From: JAVBLD01 sp031553705
GTDB taxonomy: Bacteria; Bacteroidota; Bacteroidia; Bacteroidales; Marinifilaceae
NCBI GenBank assembly: GCA_031553705.1
Contig: JAVBLD010000051.1
Coordinates: 1 to 50,219, forward strand
Length of the DNA: 50,219 nt
Direction: 5' to 3'
A program made the position numbers and the translations under genes. The notes beneath the pieces are model-generated. The model ran no database searches. It saw only the letters and a list, made by a program, of their open reading frames with translations, and was not told the DNA's origin. Position 1 is the stretch's first letter. Each line of letters opens with the position of its first letter. Below, piece after piece: positions 42,567 to 50,219 of the stretch.

Positions 42567-44354
42567 TTAATCCAGCTTTAATACTGCCAGAAACGCTTTT
42601 TGGGGAACTTCTACATTCCCAATCTGTTTCATACGCTTTTTTCCTTTTTTCTGTTTCTCCAGAAGTTTTCTTTTTCTGGAAATGTCTCCTCCGTAACACT
42701 TTGCCGTAACATCTTTTCGTACGGCCTTAATGGTTTCCCGGGAGATAATTTTGGCTCCGATCGCGGCTTGAATGGCAATATCAAACTGTTGACGCGGAAT
42801 CAATTCTTTTAGTTTCTCGCAAATCCGTTTACCGAAACTGTACGCATGGTCAAAATGAATTAATGCCGACAAGGCATCGACCGATTCTCCATTCAGTAGA
42901 ATATCGAGCTTTACCAGGTTCGCCCGGCGGTAACCAATCTGAAAATAATCAAAGGAAGCATATCCTTTTGTAATACTTTTCAGCTTATCATAGAAATCAA
43001 AAACAATTTCGCCTAACGGCATTTCATACGTGATTTCAATCCGGTTGCCGGTGAGATAATGCTGGTTGATCAAGATACCTCGCTTGCCGAGGCAGAGCGT
43101 CATGATCTGTCCGATATATTCGATTGGGGTAATGATTTGCGCTTTGATAAACGGTTCCTCGATAAAATCCAACGCACTCGGAGACGGCATATCCGACGGA
43201 TTATGCATTTCAAATACATCTCCTTTCGTGGTATGTGCAATATACATTACGTTGGGAACGGTTGTAATGACATTCATGTCGAACTCTCGGTCGAGGCGTT
43301 CCTGAATAATCTCCATGTGGAGCATACCGAGAAATCCGCAACGGAACCCGAAGCCTAAAGCTGCAGACGATTCGGGTTCAAAAGTCAGCGAAGCGTCGTT
43401 CAATTGCAGTTTTTCGATCGAGATCCGCAGGTCTTCGTAATCTTCCGAATCAATAGGATAGATTCCTGCAAAAACCATCGGTTTCACCTCTTCGAATCCG
43501 TCGATTGCGACATCGCACGGACGGCTGACGTGAGTGATGGTATCTCCGACTTTTACTTCCGATGAGGTTTTGATACCTGAAATGATATAACCAACATCTC
43601 CGGTTTGCAGTTCGTCTCGCGGCTCCGGTTTTAATTTCAGGACACCAACTTCGTCGGCCACATACTCTTTCCCGGTGTTGACGAATTTTACTTTATCTCC
43701 GGTTTTAAGGCTGCCGTTAACAATACGGCAATACGTAATAATCCCCCGGAAGGAGTTAAACTCCGAGTCAAAAATCAATCCTTGCAACGGTTGGTTCGGG
43801 AAACCTGTCGGAGCCGGAATACGTTCTACAATAGCTTCCAATATTTCTTTTACACCGAGTCCGGTTTTTCCGCTGGCTTCCAATATCTCTTCTCTTTTAC
43901 ATCCGACAAGGTCTACAATCTGGTCTTTTACCTCGTCCGGCATTGCATTCGGCATATCCATCTTGTTTAATATCGGGATGATTTCGAGATTATTGTCAAT
44001 GGCCAGGTATAAATTGGAGATGGTTTGCGCCTGTATGCCCTGGGTTGCGTCGATAATCAGTAATGCTCCTTCACAGGCTGCGATAGAACGCGACACTTCA
44101 TAAGAGAAATCGACGTGCCCTGGAGTATCAATTAAATTTAATACATAATTCGAATTTTTATAGACATAGTTCATCTGTATCGCATGGCTCTTGATCGTAA
44201 TTCCCCGCTCCCGCTCCAGATCCATATTATCAAGCACCTGTTCCTGAAGATCCTTTCCGGTAACTGTGCCGGTATATTCCAATAAGCGATCAGCTAAAGT
44301 ACTCTTCCCGTGGTCAATATGTGCTATAATACAGAAGTTTCTGATTTGTTTCAT
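42567..44354 (-). CDS. lepA: Elongation factor 4 (LepA), ribosome-associated GTPase
   Basis: A translational GTPase of 595 residues that acts on ribosomes, thought to remodel stalled or assembling complexes. G-motifs are intact: AHIDHGKST (G1), ERGITIKS (G2), DTPGHVDF (G3) and NKMDMP (G4). The LepA-specific C-terminal domain is present, ending with GDISRKRKLLEKQKKGKKRMK. Length is normal. A possible -7 element TACCTTTA, one mismatch from consensus, lies at 44382-44389 on the minus strand. Confidence 0.96.
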   Translation of the reverse strand: MKQIRNFCIIAHIDHGKSTLADRLLEYTGTVTGKDLQEQVLDNMDLERERGITIKSHAIQMNYVYKNSNYVLNLIDTPGHVDFSYEVSRSIAACEGALLIIDATQGIQAQTISNLYLAIDNNLEIIPILNKMDMPNAMPDEVKDQIVDLVGCKREEILEASGKTGLGVKEILEAIVERIPAPTGFPNQPLQGLIFDSEFNSFRGIITYCRIVNGSLKTGDKVKFVNTGKEYVADEVGVLKLKPEPRDELQTGDVGYIISGIKTSSEVKVGDTITHVSRPCDVAIDGFEEVKPMVFAGIYPIDSEDYEDLRISIEKLQLNDASLTFEPESSAALGFGFRCGFLGMLHMEIIQERLDREFDMNVITTVPNVMYIAHTTKGDVFEMHNPSDMPSPSALDFIEEPFIKAQIITPIEYIGQIMTLCLGKRGILINQHYLTGNRIEITYEMPLGEIVFDFYDKLKSITKGYASFDYFQIGYRRANLVKLDILLNGESVDALSALIHFDHAYSFGKRICEKLKELIPRQQFDIAIQAAIGAKIISRETIKAVRKDVTAKCYGGDISRKRKLLEKQKKGKKRMKQIGNVEVPQKAFLAVLKLD

Positions 44355-44668
44355 CTATAAATTTTCATTGATAATCGGCGATAAAGGTAATGAAAATTTA
44401 TAGATTGTCTTTCAATACTTTCTGTTTTATCAATTCTTTTATTTTTGAAAGAACTTTAAATAAGAAATTTATAGAAAAATTAATTTGTTTTTTGAAGAAA
44501 AAAGCAGCGGAGAGTACATTATGAGGTGAGCATATCCATATATGAAACAATTTTGTTGAAGTAAAAAAAGCTCTTTAGTTAAATCGGAGATTCAGAGTTA
44601 AGAATTAAAAAAAAGCCTATTTTTGTAACAGAAAAATAGATTTCAAAATTTAAAATTCAATATTTGGC
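44355..44668. other. Divergent intergenic region between lepA and yicC
   Basis: A 314-base AT-rich stretch without a credible reading frame. It holds the likely lepA promoter on the left (around 44382-44389) and the yicC promoter on the right (44618-44625). Nothing else was recognised. Confidence 0.6.
44618..44625 (+). promoter_or_regulatory. -7 element for the yicC-gmk-nadD run
   Basis: TATTTTTG is an exact match to TAnnTTTG, 44-51 bases before the yicC ATG. Confidence 0.55.
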
Positions 44669-45547
44669 ATGGTAAAATCAATGACTGGTTTTGGAAAGGC
44701 GACAACCGAGTATCATGATAAGAAAATTGTGATAGAGATAAGAAGTTTAAATTCGAAGCAGTTGGATATAAACCTTAAATTGTCGAATCTCTATAGGGAA
44801 AAAGACATAGAGATCCGGAATATGATCAAGGAGGCATTGGAGCGGGGTAAGGTCGATATGTCCGTCTATATCGACTATGTCGTTTCGGATAAGGAGGTCG
44901 CGATAAACCGTGTGTTGGTGGAGCAATATTTTAAACAGATGCTGGAGGTATCTTCCTCACTGGATATAATGCCTGATAAAAATGAGTTGTTGAAAATTGT
45001 AATGCGTTTCCCGGACACGTTGAAGGTGCAGCAGGAGACGCTGGACGAAGAGGAGTGGGATTATGTAAAGACCGGGATCGGAGAGGCATTGAACGAAATC
45101 AATAAATCCCGTATTCAGGAAGGGGATGTGTTGATCAGGGATATACTGGACCGGATAGAACAGATCAAAAGCCTGGCGAATGAAGTGCCGCAGTTCGAAG
45201 GTAAACGGGTTGATGCAGTCCGGCAACGTCTTCAGGAGAAGATCGCCGAATGGAGCGATATAAAAAATATCGATCAAAACCGGATGGAGCAGGAGATAAT
45301 CTATTATTTGGAAAAGCTGGACATCACCGAAGAGAAGGTCCGTTTATTTCATCATTGCTCCTATTTTATCGAAACAGCGAAAAAAGAGGAGGCTCCGGGG
45401 CGGAAACTCGGTTTTATCACCCAGGAGATAGGTCGTGAAATTAATACGATGGGCTCGAAAGCGAATGATTATGATATACAAAAACTGGTTGTCCGGATGA
45501 AAGACGAGGTGGAAAAGATCAAAGAACAACTTCTTAATATTTTATAG
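44669..45547 (+). CDS. yicC: YicC family endoribonuclease
   Basis: A 292-residue YicC-family protein. The N-terminal domain opens with VKSMTGFGKATTEYHDKKIVIEIRSLNSKQLD and the C-terminal DUF1732 part ends with GRKLGFITQEIGREINTMGSKANDYDIQKLVVRMKDEVEKIKEQLLNI-type sequence, including the family's invariant GFITQEIGREINT. E. coli YicC was shown to be an endoribonuclease; the role here is inferred. It lies 57 bases before gmk in the yicC-gmk-nadD order that recurs in Bacteroidota. Confidence 0.9.
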   Translation: MVKSMTGFGKATTEYHDKKIVIEIRSLNSKQLDINLKLSNLYREKDIEIRNMIKEALERGKVDMSVYIDYVVSDKEVAINRVLVEQYFKQMLEVSSSLDIMPDKNELLKIVMRFPDTLKVQQETLDEEEWDYVKTGIGEALNEINKSRIQEGDVLIRDILDRIEQIKSLANEVPQFEGKRVDAVRQRLQEKIAEWSDIKNIDQNRMEQEIIYYLEKLDITEEKVRLFHHCSYFIETAKKEEAPGRKLGFITQEIGREINTMGSKANDYDIQKLVVRMKDEVEKIKEQLLNIL

Positions 45548-45604
45548 GATTTCAGGGATTTACCGGAGATAAGGTTTATCAATATTCATTCAATTAGATT
45601 ACGT

Positions 45605-46168
45605 ATGCAAGGAAAAATAATTATATTTTCGGCACCTAGCGGTTCGGGAAAGAGTACGATTGTGAATCATCTGTTGGAAAAGAATCTGGGACTGGAGTTC
45701 TCAATTTCTGCAACCAGCCGCGCTCCACGCGGAGCCGAACAGGATGGCAAAGAGTACTATTTTTTTAGCGTGGAGGAGTTTAAACGGAAAATTGACAACG
45801 GTGATTTTCTTGAATGGGAGGAAGTATATCCGGAATGTTTTTATGGGACGTTACGGAGCGAGGTGGAACGGATCTGGGCCGCCGGCCACACTGTGGTTTT
45901 TGATGTCGATGTTGTCGGCGGGTTGAATATTAAAAAGATTTTCAATGATAAGGCATTGGCCGTTTTTATTCAGGCGCCCTCTGTAGAAGAATTACGTCGC
46001 CGGTTAATTTTACGGGGTACCGATTCGGCGGATAAGATAGCACAGCGCATAGCCAAAGCGGAGTACGAGATGACTTTTGCTACGGCGTTCGATGTCATTG
46101 TCGTGAATGATAAGCTGGAGGATGCTTATATGCAGGCGGATCGGCATATCAGAACCTTTTTGAAATAA
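45605..46168 (+). CDS. gmk: Guanylate kinase
   Basis: A 187-residue kinase that phosphorylates GMP to GDP. The P-loop is SAPSGSGKSTI at about residues 9-19. The GMP-binding segment follows (SATSRAPRGAEQDGKEYYF), then FLEWEEVYPECFYGT and FDVDVVGGLNIKK. The lid and C-terminal helix are complete. It is co-directional with yicC and nadD at short spacing. Confidence 0.95.
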   Translation: MQGKIIIFSAPSGSGKSTIVNHLLEKNLGLEFSISATSRAPRGAEQDGKEYYFFSVEEFKRKIDNGDFLEWEEVYPECFYGTLRSEVERIWAAGHTVVFDVDVVGGLNIKKIFNDKALAVFIQAPSVEELRRRLILRGTDSADKIAQRIAKAEYEMTFATAFDVIVVNDKLEDAYMQADRHIRTFLK

Positions 46169-46216
46169 TAGAAACTTATATATCTGCTTTTAAATGAAAT
46201 CTTCTAATCTAATCCG

Positions 46217-46831
46217 ATGAGCTATATGGTTGGCCTGTTTTTTGGTTCATTCAATCCGATTCATAACGGACATTTGCGTATTGCACGATATTTGTTGGAT
46301 TATGGCTATTGTAAAGAGGTGTGGTTTGTTGTCTCGCCGCAAAACCCACTGAAACAGGATAAGTCGTTATTGTCCGAAGCGAAGCGGTTGGAGATGGTAC
46401 AGGTTGCAATTGCGGATAATGTACGGATGAAAGCTTGCGACATTGAGTTTTTTATGCCGAAGCCTTCCTATACGATCGATACTCTTCGAAAATTGGATGA
46501 ACAATATGGAAGTTTGGCGGAAGGAGAAATAAAAAAGGACGGCAAAAAGTTTGCATTAATTATCGGAGGAGATAATTTGAGGGATTTCCCTTTATGGAAG
46601 GACTACCGAAAGATTGCCTCCGATTATCCGATTTTTGTATATCCGCGTCCGGGAATTGATCATCCCGGAGCCTTTTATGGCAATGTGGTTTTGATAGATG
46701 CTCCGTTGTCGGCGGTTTCTTCAACGGAGATCCGTCGGAAAGTGCAGCACCGGGAAGATATTACCCCGGATGTACCGCCGGAAATAGCGGAGTTGGTCAA
46801 GCGTAACTATGAGATGTCTTTCGGGAATTAG
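46217..46831 (+). CDS. nadD: Nicotinate-nucleotide adenylyltransferase
   Basis: A 204-residue adenylyltransferase of NAD synthesis that joins ATP and nicotinate mononucleotide. The nucleotidyltransferase motif GSFNPIHNGHL lies near the N terminus and the second motif SSTEIRRK near residue 170. The YTIDTLR and GGDNL segments are also typical. An insertion around residues 95-110 (SLAEGEIKKDGKKF) is modest. It closes the yicC-gmk-nadD run. Confidence 0.93.
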   Translation: MSYMVGLFFGSFNPIHNGHLRIARYLLDYGYCKEVWFVVSPQNPLKQDKSLLSEAKRLEMVQVAIADNVRMKACDIEFFMPKPSYTIDTLRKLDEQYGSLAEGEIKKDGKKFALIIGGDNLRDFPLWKDYRKIASDYPIFVYPRPGIDHPGAFYGNVVLIDAPLSAVSSTEIRRKVQHREDITPDVPPEIAELVKRNYEMSFGN

Positions 46832-46911
46832 ATCCAAAATAGGATTGATTTACAGAGAGGTTGATAAACTTTTTTACTCATAAAATATTCTTTCTTTTCT
46901 TACTTTTTATC

Positions 46912-46919
46912 TATTTTTG
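46912..46919 (+). promoter_or_regulatory. -7 element for the gene at 47042
   Basis: TATTTTTG is an exact match to TAnnTTTG followed by CCGCG, about 125 bases before the chosen ATG. The leader is fairly long. Confidence 0.5.
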
Positions 46920-47041
46920 CCGCGCAAAGTGTATTGGTGTTTATAAAGTTGTAAACATTCAATAGCAGTCATAATGGAGTTCCCATTGTGGGAGTAATAG
47001 TTGTTTTCCTCTCAGATAAAGAGGTGTTTAGCTATATAATT

Positions 47042-47947
47042 ATGGTACGGAAAAGTGTTTTCTTTATTGTGATCCTGCAATATTTTGCTTGTCTGCTTTG
47101 GGGCCAGGGAGCAGATGTGCGTTGGGACCAGAAAAAATTGCCTAAAAAAAGCAAGGGTATACCTGTTATATCCCTACGTCATGCCGGTACTGCCGGCATT
47201 ATTGCCAGTAATGCGGCGGAATTGAACCTCGTTAATCAGTCCAGGATAGGATTCTCTGAAAATACGGAACTTTTATTTCGTGTCGCAGAGGAGTTTGTCA
47301 TGCCGAACATGGGGCTTAAACATCGCTGGTGGAGAAATCATACAATGGCTTTTGCTACGGAGCATACCCTTTATTACCCTTATCCCGGATTGAAAATGTT
47401 GCAATCGGCCGGAATAAAGGATTGGGTGCCTGATACGGTCGATGTGCATCAGGGGGTTGCAATGCGGAACGAATTGCTGTTTTCGTGGTTGATCAATCCT
47501 CAGGAGCCTGCTTGTACGAATCCTGTTCCTCAAATGGTGCTGACAGGACGGGCAGGTCTGGAGTTTTATGCCGGAGCGGGCGATAATCAGGTAGCGCCTG
47601 TTGACTATTTTCAATTGCTCTACCATACACAGATATTAACCGGGAAGATCCTTTATTACGGAGGCTTGCAACTGGATTCCTATTTTTTAAGCCGTTTTCA
47701 TTATAGTGTCAATGCATTATTATATAGTGTCGACATGAAACAGGATTATGCCATTGAAGGGAATTTACGGCTGACCTGTTATGTATCAAACCGTGTCGGA
47801 ATTTCGGTCATGGCCAAAATGGCTTATGCCGATGTTACCGGAATTACCAGACAGATGGTGTTGCCGATGCTCGACCTGACCTACCTGATCCGTCCGGGAG
47901 GTCACGGCACAATTGAACACGGCTTATTTAAAAGCCGCAAGAAATAG
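47042..47947 (+). CDS. Exported protein of unknown function, possible outer-membrane beta-barrel
   Basis: A 301-residue protein with a signal peptide (SVFFIVILQYFACLLWGQ, cleavage near residue 20). The mature part has many short amphipathic strands rich in Y, F and L (LEFYAGAGDNQVAPVDYFQLLYH, ILYYGGLQLDSYFLSRFHYSVNALLYS, LRLTCYVSNRVGISVMAKMAY), as expected of an outer-membrane barrel. A YPYPGLKMLQSAGIKDWVP segment and RNELLFSWLI precede them. No characterised family was recognised. The ATG at 47042 is preferred because the frame upstream adds residues before the signal peptide. Confidence 0.65.
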   Translation: MVRKSVFFIVILQYFACLLWGQGADVRWDQKKLPKKSKGIPVISLRHAGTAGIIASNAAELNLVNQSRIGFSENTELLFRVAEEFVMPNMGLKHRWWRNHTMAFATEHTLYYPYPGLKMLQSAGIKDWVPDTVDVHQGVAMRNELLFSWLINPQEPACTNPVPQMVLTGRAGLEFYAGAGDNQVAPVDYFQLLYHTQILTGKILYYGGLQLDSYFLSRFHYSVNALLYSVDMKQDYAIEGNLRLTCYVSNRVGISVMAKMAYADVTGITRQMVLPMLDLTYLIRPGGHGTIEHGLFKSRKK

Positions 47948-47963
47948 GAATTTTGTAATTCCT
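47946..47963. terminator. Hairpin between convergent genes at 47947 and 47968
   Basis: AGGAATT and AATTCCT arms have a four-base loop and overlap the stop region of the plus-strand gene. The T-tract is weak. Confidence 0.5.
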
Positions 47964-47967
47964 GATG

Positions 47968-48726
47968 TTATTCTTCGACTATCACTTTTGCCCAATATTC
48001 TCCATCCAGTTCTTCTATATCTTTTATAAATACGGATACACCTCGGGGAATTACGCCGATCGCTTCCGCTTGTGACAGGTTGTCGGCATCAACGGGAAAC
48101 TCTCTTAAAGTTACATTCTGAGATGTCCTGTATTTCCTGAAAGGGATATTCGGTTTTCCGTCCGTTATCGTGATTTCTCTTTTATAATCCAATGGGAAAT
48201 TGTTCCACGAACCCTCTTCTCCCAACCAGATATATCCCTCCTTATTTTTCAGAAAAGTGGAGCCTTTTGAATCGATATAGCTCAATTTGGCCACATTATC
48301 CGTGGCAATCTCCGTTGCTGTCCAGTTCCTGCGGTTTTTTCTGTTTGATCCGGCCGTACCGCTACCAGGGATCGATTGCTCGCTGCCGGCAGCCGCCGGA
48401 ATATTATTGCTGCGAGTGCGTATCGGGGTAGTGGTGCCTGATTCGTTGTAATAGGATGTTTTATTTGCACTTAGCAGGGAATCAAGAATCCTTTGCTTTT
48501 CTGTCATCGCACTGACCTGTATCGTCAGTTGTTGTATCGTTTGGGTTGTCTCGGCATCCCGGAATTTGACCCCGTCTTTTGTGATCTCTGTGATTCCGGA
48601 CAGGTCAAACCCAACGACGACCTTTAGTAACAGGAAACCTAATGTGATACACAATGTAATTATCGGATAACGTAGTAGTTCGTTCCAATTGATCTTGCTG
48701 GGTTCTTTGGTTTTATTTTCTTCCAT
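47968..48726 (-). CDS. Single-pass membrane protein with C-terminal SH3-like domain
   Basis: A 252-residue protein of unknown function. Residues about 20-42 form one TM segment (YPIITLCITLGFLLLKVVVGF). A short coiled coil follows (about 60-90, QTIQQLTIQVSAMTEKQRILDSLL), then a low-complexity Ser/Thr/Gly linker (about 95-135), and a C-terminal part (about 185-252) whose pattern TLREFPVDADNLSQAEAIGVIPRGV and EYWAKVIVEE suggests a bacterial SH3 domain. It starts 11 bases after the amidohydrolase stop and is probably co-transcribed with it. No specific function can be assigned. Confidence 0.65.
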   Translation of the reverse strand: MEENKTKEPSKINWNELLRYPIITLCITLGFLLLKVVVGFDLSGITEITKDGVKFRDAETTQTIQQLTIQVSAMTEKQRILDSLLSANKTSYYNESGTTTPIRTRSNNIPAAAGSEQSIPGSGTAGSNRKNRRNWTATEIATDNVAKLSYIDSKGSTFLKNKEGYIWLGEEGSWNNFPLDYKREITITDGKPNIPFRKYRTSQNVTLREFPVDADNLSQAEAIGVIPRGVSVFIKDIEELDGEYWAKVIVEE

Positions 48727-48737
48727 AATTAATGTGA

Positions 48738-49865
48738 TTATTCTGCAATATTAAGATATCTGACGGCATTCGTATGCGCTATCAGCTTGTAATGCCTCTC
48801 GCCGAGGCCCATCCGGACGTTCATGCTGAACCAGCGTTCATTGCGCTCGATGTTCGACATATAAAAATCCGATCCGAACAATATCTTATTCCGGACGGCA
48901 TATTTATCATCTATCAACGTATCTATGTCAATCTCTTTATTCTCAGTGTTATTCTGCAATAAGGCATTAAATAGTACCAACAGATCGAAATTAGCCGAAG
49001 CGTATGAGATATCGGCATAGACATTGCGGTATTTTTTCAGCAGGTTATGCACCTTGACGAACCAGTTATCCCGGATTCCATCCGGATCGTTACTTTTGTA
49101 ATATTTCATACATTGTTTATCCCCTCCGAAGTGCGCAAAACAGATCTTTAGCAGCGGGAAATCCGTGAGCAGGTATTCGTAGTTTTCAGGTGTAGCGAAA
49201 TGATCCCCGAAATTCTTTTTGTTTTTATAGGCCATCGGCCGATTGGTTTTCGGATGAATCCTTTCGTTTTTCGGAGGAATATTTCTTCCATACACAGGGC
49301 CCGATGCCGAACAATGGGTCATGATCGGAATCTGGTGTTTTTCCGCGTACTCATAAATCGGATATAACCTTTCGTCGAACGGGAAGAACCCCATTGAGGT
49401 ATATAGTTTTATTCCTGTGAAGCCCTCCTCTTCGATATAACGGCGGAACAGATCGAACACCCCCGGCCGGCGCGGATCGATCCCGATAAAAGGGTATACT
49501 CTTTGGGGATATTTGTGCTTTATCGCCGCCACTTCGGCCAATTGCTCCAGATAACTATGAGGTGTACGGCCCGCTCCCATATATTCAAAGTCCACCGCAT
49601 GCACCGCAAAACGGGTATCAGAGGGATAAAACATACACAACCGTTCGAATACCTGTTCCTGTGAAGAGAAATTACCATTTGTCAGGAAAGTAGCCAACCT
49701 GTCCAGTATATCGGAGTCACTCCAGGGAATCAATCTATGTAGTAACCGGGCCAATTTGTACCGGCCGATCTGTGACGCAGCCAGAATCCGCTGTCCCGTG
49801 ATAAAATTTACCGGAACCTGATTCAGTGTAAAAAGATGAGTATGACAATTTACAATATATTCCAT
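48738..49865 (-). CDS. Amidohydrolase-family TIM-barrel protein (Amidohydro_2 type)
   Basis: A 375-residue cytoplasmic metal-dependent hydrolase. Metal-binding and catalytic signatures are His8 and His10 in NCHTHLF, a histidine in IPIMTHCSA, another in ICFAHFGGD, and an aspartate in LFGSDFYMS. This is the pattern of the PF04909 family, which includes decarboxylases and lactonases. An inserted PIYEYAEKHQ helix and the KLYTSMGFFP loop are typical. The substrate is unknown. The ATG at 49865 is used because it puts the first HxH motif at residues 8-10. A TATGTTTG -7 element lies 49-56 bases upstream, and the SH3-like membrane protein follows 11 bases downstream. Confidence 0.82.
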   Translation of the reverse strand: MEYIVNCHTHLFTLNQVPVNFITGQRILAASQIGRYKLARLLHRLIPWSDSDILDRLATFLTNGNFSSQEQVFERLCMFYPSDTRFAVHAVDFEYMGAGRTPHSYLEQLAEVAAIKHKYPQRVYPFIGIDPRRPGVFDLFRRYIEEEGFTGIKLYTSMGFFPFDERLYPIYEYAEKHQIPIMTHCSASGPVYGRNIPPKNERIHPKTNRPMAYKNKKNFGDHFATPENYEYLLTDFPLLKICFAHFGGDKQCMKYYKSNDPDGIRDNWFVKVHNLLKKYRNVYADISYASANFDLLVLFNALLQNNTENKEIDIDTLIDDKYAVRNKILFGSDFYMSNIERNERWFSMNVRMGLGERHYKLIAHTNAVRYLNIAE

Positions 49866-49913
49866 AATTGACAGGTAAATATAGGACAACAATGATTTTT
49901 GGCAATGATTTTA

Positions 49914-49921
49914 CAAACATA
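49914..49921 (-). promoter_or_regulatory. -7 element for the amidohydrolase gene
   Basis: On the minus strand the sequence reads TATGTTTG, an exact match to TAnnTTTG, about 50 bases before the ATG at 49865. Confidence 0.5.
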
Positions 49922-50076
49922 GTTAAAATACCTGAATTGCAAACGAAACCGCCTGGAAAATAGTGGTATTTTGACATACGGATTTTTTACACTTAGTCGT
50001 TATAGCTGTTTTTGGGGGAGATTACACGAGCTTTAGGCATGATGTGTACTACAGAAGATAAATGTCCTCATAGCTA

Positions 50077-50219
50077 TAAACTGGAGTTCCTAACTTAGCC
50101 CGCACAAATAGTTAAGGTTGAATAATAATTTTAACTTTGAAAAATGGGAACAAAAAGACAGTATGACCGGGTGTTCAAGGAGCATGCGGTAAAGATGAGT
50201 TATGAGCGCAACAACCTCA
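50077..50219 (+). mobile_element. Left end of an IS3-family insertion sequence (cut by window edge)
   Basis: The element begins at TAAACTGGAG with an inverted repeat of about 40 bases (50077-50116) complementary to the end of the element at 158-195. The orfA start codon follows 67 bases later. Both elements have the same orientation, so they are direct repeats flanking the window. Confidence 0.85.
50144..50219 (+). CDS. IS3-family transposase OrfA, N-terminal fragment
   Basis: The ATG at 50144 opens MGTKRQYDRVFKEHAVKMS followed by YERNNL at the window edge. This is the start of the helix-turn-helix OrfA protein of IS3 elements (K-R-x-Y-x-x-x-F-K-x-x-A-V). It normally binds the element ends and is joined to OrfB by frameshifting. 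The rest is outside the window. Confidence 0.85.
   Translation, partial: MGTKRQYDRVFKEHAVKMSYERNNL

Noticed and set aside
1..50219. CRISPR array, prophage or defence island
   Set aside because: No regularly spaced repeats, no phage structural or integrase genes other than the terminal IS3 pieces, and no recognisable nuclease/helicase defence set were seen.

Overview
The window reads as a chromosomal segment of a Bacteroidales bacterium (Bacteroidota). The evidence is housekeeping content and order typical of the phylum (yicC-gmk-nadD, rbfA next to an FtsX-like permease, a DUF1460/LpoB lipoprotein group, biosynthetic speA), the scarcity of Shine-Dalgarno sequences, and many copies of the Bacteroidota -7 promoter element TAnnTTTG at sensible distances before start codons. 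A GH101 endo-alpha-N-acetylgalactosaminidase suggests a mucin-exposed, host-associated lifestyle. Genus cannot be resolved from the sequence alone.

Layout. 1-195 is the tail of an IS3-family element, and 50077-50219 is the head of a second element with the same terminal inverted repeat and orientation, so about 49.9 kb of chromosome lies between two direct copies. 336-4964 (+) carries a polyprenyl synthetase, dCMP deaminase, S41 protease, tRNA-dihydrouridine synthase and a DUF454 membrane protein. leuS (-) follows. 8030-11969 (+) holds a sodium:solute symporter and a sensor histidine kinase. 11984-13053 is a decayed gene. 13065-13457 is a SPOR lipoprotein and 13473-16895 (-) the GH101 enzyme. 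prs (-) and an M20 peptidase (+) follow. 19886-22908 (-) is an envelope group: DUF1460 amidase-like protein, LpoB-like lipoprotein and a COG3014-type lipoprotein. 23122-23943 is an OmpA-like lipoprotein. pheS and a two-TM protein of unknown function (-) come next. 26913-29567 has a small membrane protein, tRNA-Pro, rbfA, an FtsX-like permease and a VanZ-like protein. 29647-36364 is rich in polyamine-related genes: speA, a deoxyhypusine-synthase-like protein, agmatinase and an MTA/SAH-type deaminase, with a DUF2264 protein inserted.

36421-42412 (-) is the most unusual part. It is a compact four-gene operon encoding a TolC-like outer-membrane protein fused to a glycosidase-like TIM barrel, a HlyD-type adaptor, a cysteine-rich TackOD1-like zinc-ribbon protein and a processive-type GT2 glycosyltransferase. 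Together they could synthesise a polysaccharide at the inner membrane, carry it across the periplasm and trim it during export. This is inference from gene content. lepA (-), yicC-gmk-nadD (+), a possible beta-barrel protein (+), and an amidohydrolase plus TM/SH3-like protein pair (-) complete the window.

All functions come from reading motifs in translated sequence. No database search was run. Promoters are called only where the -7 element matches TAnnTTTG; a convincing -33 element was usually not visible.
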